NCBI GenBank assembly: GCA_964570685.1
Contig: CAZMZC010000080.1
Span: 1 to 11,416, forward strand
Length of the DNA stretch: 11,416 bases
Direction: 5' to 3'
Source: UBA1189 sp964570685
Lineage (GTDB): Bacteria > Bacteroidota > Bacteroidia > Bacteroidales > Bacteroidaceae
The position numbers and the translations under genes are program-made. Below the pieces are notes generated by a model. The model saw only the letters and a list, made by a program, of their open reading frames with translations, searched no databases and had not been told where the DNA came from. Position 1 is the stretch's first letter. Every line of letters starts with the position of its first letter. Below, one piece after another: positions 5,812 to 11,416 of the stretch.

Positions 5812-7404
5812 GTGAACTGTACAGTATATTTATTTGGTAATCTTGGGCAAGGATATACGCAGTATCCATCCGGTGAGAATGGCTTTGTGGTAATCAATGA
5901 CTTTTTCATTGAGGAGCCAACTCAGATGGTAATTCAGCGAGAAGATAATTTGGTTTGTTACAAATATTTCTATCAAGGTCCTTCGTTCTATATCGGTTTA
6001 TGCATTGTTTTTAATGAGGTGATAGCTCGTGATGTGCAAAACTTGTATGCAACACTTGAACTCCTATTCGATGAACATATATTAAGGAATCCTGCGCTGT
6101 TTGAGAATAGCACGCCTAAAATGATCGAATTTCAGGAATCCTCGGAAGAGTTGAAAAATGTGACAACATTTTTTGAACGTATGCTGTCTAATTCTGATTT
6201 CGGATACGAATCTATTGAACCCATAGGAAGTGCTACGATATTACAAGATACCATAACCTTGTCGTTGGATACGGTCAATGACGATGATGTCATTAGCGCT
6301 TTATCAAAGTATAAGATGGTTATACTTTGTAAGAACAATGAAAAGCAGACAATCAATACACTATCAGCAATCAACCGAATTCAAAAGGAAAGCGAAGATT
6401 GGATTGTCAAAACAAGGAACTATGATTCCTCATCAAGAAAGTACTCGCTGGCATTCTTGATATTCTTGGCCGTTGTTATCTCATTCTTTATTCCATACTT
6501 GATGTTTTTATCACCCAAAGCCCAAACGCAAGCCCAAATCGATAAGATTCGAAATCAAATATGGTATGCCAATAATGTAAGAGAAGAATTGTCTAAAAAG
6601 CTTTCTGTTATAACAGATAGCATCAACATGATACAAAAGGAGTTAACTGCCATCTCCCAACAATCCATACTGCTGGAAAATGCGCAGGAGAGAAAGAAAG
6701 CTCGTAGAACATTTACTATAGGAGACACTGAGTTTACGATGATAAAAGTGACTGGAGGAACGTTTCTTATGGGTTCGAGTTCTGGCGAGGATGACGAATC
6801 TCCAATGCATTATGTGACATTGAGAAACTATTACATCGGAGAAACGGAAGTTACTCAGAAACTTTGGCGAGAATTGATGTATTCTAATCCGTCGACGCAT
6901 ACTGGCAATCAGCGGCCAGTCACTAACATCAGTTGGAACGATTGCATGACGTTTGTTCGGAAATTAAATGAACAGACTGGATTGTCATTTGCACTTCCGA
7001 CAGAGGCCCAATGGGAATTTGCAGCTCGTGGCGGAAATAGGTCAAGAGGTTACAAATATAGTGGTAGCGACTCTTATTCTGCTGTTGCCAACTGTGTGGA
7101 ATACTCCTTCTGGGGAGAATTGCTTGGATATTCAAACTCTATAGATAATGTTGCTTATCATTCGTCTAACGAACTGGGTATATATGATATGAGCGGTAAT
7201 GCATGGGAATGGTGTTACGATTCTTATAGTAATTATTCTTATTCAGAGGAAAAGAATCCCGTTAATGACGGTGGCGAAAATAGAGTTATACGTGGTGGAG
7301 GATATAAGAATACTCCCTCATATTGTCGTACCACTTATCGAGGCAGCAAGAAATATGACAGTTCTGCCGAAAATATAGGCTTCCGATTAGTATTAAACGA
7401 ATAA
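5812..7404 (+). CDS. GTPase-associated-like protein with FGE/sulfatase-type domain
   Basis: The 530-residue protein starts with GTG in a context nearly the same as the gene at 4526. The N-terminal module (about 1-110: TVYLFGN, QGYTQYP, YIGLCIVFN) and a linker to about 200 precede one TM at about 211-233 and a coiled coil at about 237-298. Residues 308-528 are an FGE-sulfatase (SUMF1/EgtB/PvdO) fold: GGTFLMGS at 315-322, ETEVTQ at 344-349, PTEAQWEFAARGG at 396-408, GIYDMSGNAWEW at 456-467, RVIRGGGY at 491-498 and IGFR at 522-525. By alignment with the human FGE motif GGSYMCHRSYC, the first active-site Cys is Asn500 while the second is kept as Cys505. Canonical copper-dependent formylglycine formation is therefore unlikely; a binding or sensing role is as plausible. 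Topology by charge places this domain in the periplasm. Confidence 0.9.
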   Translation: MNCTVYLFGNLGQGYTQYPSGENGFVVINDFFIEEPTQMVIQREDNLVCYKYFYQGPSFYIGLCIVFNEVIARDVQNLYATLELLFDEHILRNPALFENSTPKMIEFQESSEELKNVTTFFERMLSNSDFGYESIEPIGSATILQDTITLSLDTVNDDDVISALSKYKMVILCKNNEKQTINTLSAINRIQKESEDWIVKTRNYDSSSRKYSLAFLIFLAVVISFFIPYLMFLSPKAQTQAQIDKIRNQIWYANNVREELSKKLSVITDSINMIQKELTAISQQSILLENAQERKKARRTFTIGDTEFTMIKVTGGTFLMGSSSGEDDESPMHYVTLRNYYIGETEVTQKLWRELMYSNPSTHTGNQRPVTNISWNDCMTFVRKLNEQTGLSFALPTEAQWEFAARGGNRSRGYKYSGSDSYSAVANCVEYSFWGELLGYSNSIDNVAYHSSNELGIYDMSGNAWEWCYDSYSNYSYSEEKNPVNDGGENRVIRGGGYKNTPSYCRTTYRGSKKYDSSAENIGFRLVLNE

Positions 7405-7416
7405 ATAAGCACTACA

Positions 7417-7767
7417 ATGAAATTCTATCAACTTACAATTCTATTAATGTGTCTATGCCTTGTTTCCTGTTATTCAGAAAAGGACAAATATCTTAATAGA
7501 TACCAACAATTCACTACTGATGTAATAACGAATGCTTCAACTTATACGGCGGAAGAATGGGAAAATGCGATAACTGTTTACAGTAAGTTGAAGAACGAAT
7601 ATATCTTATATTCAAGAGATATGACTATTGACGAAAGGGCATATGTAGAGGAACTGAACAAGACCATAAACAAAGAAATAGCCCGTAATGCTGCCGCAGA
7701 AACCTTTGACTGGTTAAAGGAAGCGATAAACGGTGTTTCTGATGTTGTTAATGAATTACTGGAATAA
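7417..7767 (+). CDS. Small helical lipoprotein
   Basis: The 116-residue precursor has a signal peptide (MKFYQLTILLMCLCLVS) ending in a lipobox LVSC with Cys18 as the lipidated residue. The mature part is a roughly 99-residue, mainly helical domain with alternating acidic, basic and aromatic residues. It resembles small helical Bacteroidetes lipoproteins of unknown function; I cannot assign a family firmly. The start lies 12 bases after the FGE-domain gene, so it is very probably co-transcribed as the last gene of the operon. Being periplasmic or outer-membrane attached, it could meet the periplasmic domains of the preceding products. The first residues after the Cys (YSEKDK) are only partly acidic, so surface export through the Bacteroidetes signal is uncertain. 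I see no strong terminator directly after the stop. Confidence 0.8.
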   Translation: MKFYQLTILLMCLCLVSCYSEKDKYLNRYQQFTTDVITNASTYTAEEWENAITVYSKLKNEYILYSRDMTIDERAYVEELNKTINKEIARNAAAETFDWLKEAINGVSDVVNELLE

Positions 7768-8293
7768 TCTGTGTTGCAGACATCGGTGCTGAGACGTGAG
7801 ATGAATAAATGATGGTTTAACCGCTTCATCCTTGCCTTCTTCCCGTCCAATCTCCAAGGCAATCGAAAAGAACGCAGCCATGAGGCATTAGGATTTTCCA
7901 GAAAGTAAGCACAAGCGTGAGTTTTTAAGTTAATAAGTTTTTGAGTTTGCCAAGTATATACTTCCGTTTTTTGTGCCGTGTAAGCAATTTGCAGGATTAG
8001 CTTTACAATTTGCTACAAAATTTTTAACTTGTGCTTGCACAAGTAGAAGTTTCTCAGACGAGCTGAGCGCAAGCATTGGCTGCGCCTCAGGAAATTACAA
8101 ATGAATTTGCATTTCCGTTCGGCTTGCACAAACTTTGTACAGAATTTCTCCGTGTTTCGCCTCGTCAAGCTGTCTTATGATGCAATAAACGATAAAATAG
8201 ACCTTTTCAGCAAGAAATCGGGTGGTTTTCTTTGTTATTTATTCGGTAATCACTATTTTTGCGAAAACGAAACCTCGAACGGAGGACTTGCCT
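7768..8293. other. 526-bp structured intergenic region
   Basis: I find no gene here; the frame at 8101-8403 overlaps mntA and looks spurious. Seen directly: inverted repeat TTGCCTT/AAGGCAA at 7832-7838/7856-7862; hairpin ACTTGTG-CTTG-CACAAGT at 8027-8044; a GC-rich hairpin at 8063-8090 (CTGA, GCGC and AGC steps with single-base bulges); and a palindrome at 8090-8116 (GGAAAT and CAAAT with their complements). The last lies against the promoter listed next. The first 100 bases hold nothing I would call a clear terminator for the operon. Confidence 0.5.
8106..8137 (+). promoter_or_regulatory. Candidate mntA-hepT promoter
   Basis: TTTG at 8106-8109 fits the Bacteroidetes -33 element. AAACTTTG at 8130-8137 differs from TAnnTTTG by one base, with a 20-base spacer. 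The -33 element lies in the right half of the palindrome 8090-8116, which could act as an operator. Transcription would begin near 8143 and leave a leader of about 150 bases. Confidence 0.5.
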
Positions 8294-8587
8294 ATGAAAT
8301 CAAGAACGGAAATATTGCAGTTGCTCAGCCAATACAAACCTACTGCTGTGAGCAAGTATGGGTTGACACGTATCGGCATATTCGGGTCTGTTGCACGTGG
8401 TGAACAGACGGCCGATAGCGATGTGGACGTTTGCTACGAGGGACAAGCACCATCACTGCTCACGCTCGACCTTATGCAAAACGATCTGGAGAAGCTCTTC
8501 GGCTGCCCCGTCGACATGGTGCGTGTACGTAATAATATGAATAGTCTGCTCAAGCAACGAATACAACGGGAGGGCATCTATGTTTGA
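8294..8587 (+). CDS. mntA: MntA-type minimal nucleotidyltransferase antitoxin
   Basis: The 97-residue product is a minimal nucleotidyltransferase. It has GS at 31-32, ten residues later D43-V-D45 (the GSx10DxD signature), and a third acidic residue D74 in PVDMV. In characterised MNT/HEPN pairs this enzyme transfers AMP from ATP to a tyrosine of the HEPN toxin and so silences it. All catalytic acids appear intact. I start at ATG 8294 because GGAGGA lies eight bases upstream, giving the best Shine-Dalgarno in the window; the longer frame from 8222 adds a hydrophobic stretch foreign to the family. The stop overlaps the hepT start by eight bases, so the two are translationally coupled, as is usual for this antitoxin-first pair. 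Confidence 0.92.
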   Translation: MKSRTEILQLLSQYKPTAVSKYGLTRIGIFGSVARGEQTADSDVDVCYEGQAPSLLTLDLMQNDLEKLFGCPVDMVRVRNNMNSLLKQRIQREGIYV

Positions 8588-8957
8588 TAAAGAGATAACG
8601 CTGGACAGCCTGACAAAAATCCGCAACGTGATTGATACCATCATAGAACGTACTTCTGTGGTGAGCGATCCGAATGAGTTTCTTTGCTCGCCAGACGGAA
8701 TGATGCGACTGGATGCTATTTGCATGAATCTCATAGCCTTGGGCGAGGCCGTAAAAGGGTTGAACAAACAGACGCACGGCGAACTATTGCAGCAATATCC
8801 CGAGATATATTGGAGCGGAGTGATGCGTATGCGCGATAAGATTGCTCATCATTATTTTGAGATAGATACGGATGTGGTGTTTCGTACCATAGAGGAGGAT
8901 ATCCCTCAGATGGCAATTGTTGTAGATAGGATGATAGGCGACATGACGCCTGCTTGA
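8580..8957 (+). CDS. hepT: HepT-type HEPN RNase toxin
   Basis: The 125-residue all-helical protein is of the HEPN/DUF86 type. The catalytic motif RDKIAHHY at 85-92 fits Rx4HxY exactly (R85, H90, Y92), and length is normal for the family. HepT toxins are dimeric RNases that cut RNA when not modified; the tyrosine of this motif is the known AMPylation target of MntA. An ICMNLIALGEAVK helix at 47-59 is typical of family members. Together with mntA it forms a complete toxin-antitoxin module that can stabilise a genomic region or respond to infection. Nothing appears truncated, so I expect both partners to be functional. Confidence 0.92.
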   Translation: MFDKEITLDSLTKIRNVIDTIIERTSVVSDPNEFLCSPDGMMRLDAICMNLIALGEAVKGLNKQTHGELLQQYPEIYWSGVMRMRDKIAHHYFEIDTDVVFRTIEEDIPQMAIVVDRMIGDMTPA

Positions 8958-8997
8958 GTTTACTCCCGTCACAACGGATATGCTCAATAGCGTAGCC

Positions 8998-9087
8998 CTC
9001 GGCCTAGTCCGAGAATCCGCCTATCTGATTCAGGGTTGCGCCCCGAGAAAATAGCACAAAATCCTGAAGGTTTTCTAAGAATAGGCG
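8998..9087. other. Hairpins downstream of hepT
   Basis: CTCGG-CCTAGT-CCGAG at 8998-9013 forms a five-pair hairpin without a T run. CGCCTAT at 9018-9024 pairs perfectly with ATAGGCG at 9081-9087. These might reduce read-through from the toxin operon or belong to a small RNA, but the evidence is weak. The rest of 8958-9228 contains only CAACA/TGTTG arms around 9153-9170. Confidence 0.35.
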
Positions 9088-9189
9088 TAGGCGTACTTCG
9101 AAGGCCTTGCGAGTTTTGCGGCATATATAAACAAAGATAAAGCTTTGGGGCAACATATGTATTGTTGCTGAAAATAAAGCAAGATTCAC

Positions 9190-9220
9190 TTGGTCAAGTC
9201 CTGCGTTTGATGTAATTTTG
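9190..9220 (+). promoter_or_regulatory. Candidate promoter of the carbohydrate-binding gene
   Basis: TAATTTTG at 9213-9220 matches TAnnTTTG exactly. TTGG at 9190-9193, 19 bases upstream, approximates the TTTG -33 element. The start codon follows only eight bases after the -7 box, so transcription from it would give a leader of a few bases at most. Confidence 0.55.
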
Positions 9221-9228
9221 CAGACGAA

Positions 9229-11298
9229 ATGAAGAAGGTCCTACTCTATACCATCGGAATACTGCTGACAGCAGCAGTCATCGGCACATCGGCCTATATG
9301 GCCTATCTGCAGAAGATGAGCAACACGCTCCACCTCGACGCATGGCACACCGTAGAGGGACATGGCACCAATGACACCGTCCGCCGCGACGATATGCTGC
9401 TGCGCCAAGTGCATATACACTACGAGGGCGACACGGCCATCGTCACGGGAGCCTACTCGGGAAGCGGTCTCAACGTCGGCGTACAGGGAGCACAGGTGAA
9501 CGTGAGCACCAGCAGCATATACCCCACCGAGTATACCTTGAGCGGAGCAAGCGAAAAGGGTAGCCTGCGCATACAGGGGGCAGCACCGCAGACCATCATC
9601 CTCAATGGCGTAGAGCTGGCAAGCACCGAGGGCGCCGCCATCAACGTGCAGAGTCCGGCCAAGACACTGCTCCTGCTGGCATCCGGAAGCACCAATCGCC
9701 TTGCCGACCATATCCTGCGCACCGACACCATAGAGGAGTCGGACGCATGCCTCTTCACCCAAGGCGACCTGCGCATCAACGGTAGCGGAAGCCTTATCAT
9801 TGAGGGACGCCATGCCCATGCCATCGCATCGGAAGGAAACATCACATTGGACAACGGACACATCACGGTGCCCCACGCCGTGAAAGATGGCCTGCACGCC
9901 AAGTTCGACTACGAGATGAAAGGCGGCACGGTGGAGCTGCCCCACTTCGGCACTCCCCTACCCGGCATCCTCCCCAAGCGTGCCGACGGCATAGAAGGCA
10001 AGCGCGACGTGCGCATCTTTGGGGGCGACATCAGCATCCGTCACCATGGTGAGCGCGGACGCGGTATCACGGCAGGCCGCTCGCTCGAGATACATGGCGG
10101 CAACATCGACGTGGAGACTACAGGCGACGGCATCATGCGCATCAAGAAGACAGGCGAGGTGGATGCCTCATCGGCTGCCTGCCTCAAGAGCGACGGCAAC
10201 ATCTACATCAGCCGTGGCAACCTCAACCTCACAGCCCGCGGCAAGGGTGGCAAGTGCATCAATGCCGACAGCACCCTCACGCTCGGCATCGCTCACGACG
10301 ATAACACCCATCTGCACATCGCCATGCTCACCGAGGGCGCCCAAGTGGAACGCGAAGAGGGCAGTGCCAAGGCAATCAAGGCCGACGGCGACATCTACCT
10401 CCATAGCGGCACATTCCATGTCACTACACGAGCCTATGGAGCCGAGGGCGTAGAGAGCAAGAGCAACATATATATAAATAATGGTATACTCCACATCACT
10501 GCTCGCGACGATGCTATGAACACCACGGGGCGCATCGTCATCAACGGTGGCGACATCACCGCCATCTCTACTGGCAATGACGCGCTCGACAGCAACTACC
10601 GTGGCTATGGAGCCTACACACAGACAGGCGGATGCATGGCTGCACTGAGCCTTGCGGGCGACCCCGAAGAGGGCATCGACTGCGACCAGTCGTCCCTGGC
10701 CATCAGTGGAGGCACCCTGTTCACTGCCGGCGGCAGCATGGGCGGACACGTGAGCATGCCCAATGAACGCACAGCCAAGCAGCCCGTGGCCCTGCTCGAA
10801 GGCTTCACCCTCAGCGAAGGCGAACAGCTCACACTGTATCGTGCCGACAGCCTGCTATTCAGCTACCGTATGCCCGGCACCGTACGCCGCAGCTACAGCC
10901 TCATCAGCACACCCGCCCTAAGTATAGGCAACGACTATCAGGTGACTTTAGGCGACATGCAACTGGCCACTTTCACACAGTCGGCCTCTATCCAACACGT
11001 AGAGAACAGCCAGCCCGAGGAGCCCATGCGCCCACCCTTCGGCGAAGGCGGTTTCCCGCCGCCACCACCTTTCGGTGGCCCCGATGGTCCCATGCAGGGT
11101 CCTCCTCCACCCTTCGGAGAGGGTGATTTTCCCCCACCACCTTTCGGAGGCGACGGACCTATGCCTCCGCGAGACGGACAGCCTTTCAGCAACGAACAGA
11201 TGCCCCCACCTCCACCCGGTGCGATATCCATGGGCGGAAGCTTCCAATGGGAGATGATGATACGTATGAACAATTGGGCTGTAAATGTGCTGCAATAG
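9229..11298 (+). CDS. Exported Cthe_2159-like carbohydrate-binding protein
   Basis: The 689-residue product has an N-terminal signal peptide or anchor (MKK, then a hydrophobic stretch to about residue 27). Residues about 60-510 are repeated short beta strands of the kind G-x-I-x-I/L-x-G-G, such as LEIHGGNIDVETTGDGI and IVINGGDITAISTGNDAL. This is characteristic of the right-handed beta-helix carbohydrate-binding proteins named after Cthe_2159. A beta-rich segment (about 515-585) and a Pro/Gly/Phe-rich region (about 596-664, repeated PPFGEG and FPPPPFGG units) follow. In related proteins a polysaccharide-binding, cell-surface or biofilm role is proposed; the substrate here is unknown. The ATG is fixed by the signal peptide. 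The gene is much richer in G+C than the operon at 1155-7767 and seems to belong to a different genomic background. It is a single transcription unit with its own terminator. Confidence 0.85.
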   Translation: MKKVLLYTIGILLTAAVIGTSAYMAYLQKMSNTLHLDAWHTVEGHGTNDTVRRDDMLLRQVHIHYEGDTAIVTGAYSGSGLNVGVQGAQVNVSTSSIYPTEYTLSGASEKGSLRIQGAAPQTIILNGVELASTEGAAINVQSPAKTLLLLASGSTNRLADHILRTDTIEESDACLFTQGDLRINGSGSLIIEGRHAHAIASEGNITLDNGHITVPHAVKDGLHAKFDYEMKGGTVELPHFGTPLPGILPKRADGIEGKRDVRIFGGDISIRHHGERGRGITAGRSLEIHGGNIDVETTGDGIMRIKKTGEVDASSAACLKSDGNIYISRGNLNLTARGKGGKCINADSTLTLGIAHDDNTHLHIAMLTEGAQVEREEGSAKAIKADGDIYLHSGTFHVTTRAYGAEGVESKSNIYINNGILHITARDDAMNTTGRIVINGGDITAISTGNDALDSNYRGYGAYTQTGGCMAALSLAGDPEEGIDCDQSSLAISGGTLFTAGGSMGGHVSMPNERTAKQPVALLEGFTLSEGEQLTLYRADSLLFSYRMPGTVRRSYSLISTPALSIGNDYQVTLGDMQLATFTQSASIQHVENSQPEEPMRPPFGEGGFPPPPPFGGPDGPMQGPPPPFGEGDFPPPPFGGDGPMPPRDGQPFSNEQMPPPPPGAISMGGSFQWEMMIRMNNWAVNVLQ
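11033..11163 (+). repeat. Pro/Gly-rich coding repeats
   Basis: Within the carbohydrate-binding gene, two successive units read cccttcgg, then a g/a-rich stretch, then cccacc/ccgcc and accacctttcgg. They encode PPFGEGGFPPPPPFGG and PPFGEGDFPPPPFGG. The units differ in length and synonymous bases, so the copies are not brand new. They form a flexible, probably surface-exposed linker. Confidence 0.7.
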
Positions 11299-11299
11299 C

Positions 11300-11342
11300 A
11301 AAAAATAAAGACAAGAGACACCGTCCCTTGTCTTTATTTTTT
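11300..11342 (+). terminator. Intrinsic terminator after the carbohydrate-binding gene
   Basis: AAAAAATAAAGACAAG (11300-11315) is perfectly complementary to CTTGTCTTTATTTTTT (11327-11342), a 16-bp stem with an 11-base loop. The A run on the left and T run on the right make it work in both directions. It begins two bases after the stop codon. The remaining 74 bases of the window show nothing recognisable. Confidence 0.85.
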
Positions 11343-11416
11343 ACTATTGTTTCCTAAGTAAAGGTAAGCATTCGACGAAATACCCCTAAAAACAACAACT
11401 GCTGCAACTACAATTA

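Noticed and set aside
8222..8293. Longer N-terminus for mntA
   Set aside because: The 24 added residues are hydrophobic and unlike the family, and GGAGGA lies at the right distance before ATG 8294.
9241..10749. Long antisense frames within the carbohydrate-binding gene (234, 149 and 193 residues)
   Set aside because: They are by-products of the GC-rich, repetitive coding strand. The sense product has a signal peptide and a coherent beta-helix pattern, whereas the antisense products do not.
11033..11163. Recombination hotspot or phase-variable tract in the Pro/Gly region
   Set aside because: Units are in frame, differ in sequence and lack short homopolymer or tandem tracts of the kind that slip.

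Overview
This window looks like an accessory region of a Bacteroidales chromosome (Prevotella/Bacteroides-like). The supports are promoter motifs of the Bacteroidetes TAnnTTTG type, A/T-rich leaders with little Shine-Dalgarno sequence, a Bacteroidetes-style lipoprotein, and gene families common in that order. I cannot name a genus from sequence alone.

Bases 1-1154 hold no credible protein gene. Bases 94-382 form a dense cluster of GGGT...ACCC palindromes. Two of its hairpins differ by a compensatory base-pair change, and two outer arms can pair around them. Bases about 657-983 look like an independent structured non-coding RNA with a promoter-like box, several nested hairpins and a strong intrinsic terminator. 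A promoter candidate for the main operon follows at 1011-1040.

Bases 1155-7767 are the centrepiece: six co-directional, tightly spaced, AT-rich genes. They encode a four-TM membrane protein with a large helical middle, a P-loop GTPase-like protein, three proteins with related N-terminal modules (most alike in the last two), and a small lipoprotein. Each of the three is predicted to cross the membrane once, but they end differently: a short Met-rich tail, a beta-rich domain, and a formylglycine-generating-enzyme (FGE)/sulfatase-modifying-factor fold. The layout suggests a GTPase-controlled assembly spanning the inner membrane, with variable periplasmic output or sensor domains. It resembles in outline the GTPase plus GTPase-associated-protein conflict systems described for bacteria, but the function here is inferred, not shown.

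Bases 7768-8293 are a structured intergenic stretch ending in a promoter candidate. It leads into a MntA-HepT (MNT/HEPN) toxin-antitoxin pair at 8294-8957, with overlapping genes and intact catalytic motifs. A further 271-bp gap precedes a distinctly GC-rich gene (9229-11298). This encodes an exported, beta-helix-like protein of the Cthe_2159 carbohydrate-binding type with a Pro/Gly-rich C-terminal region, and it closes with a perfect 16-bp terminator stem. The step in base composition between the operon and this last gene suggests that the operon and perhaps the toxin-antitoxin pair were acquired horizontally.
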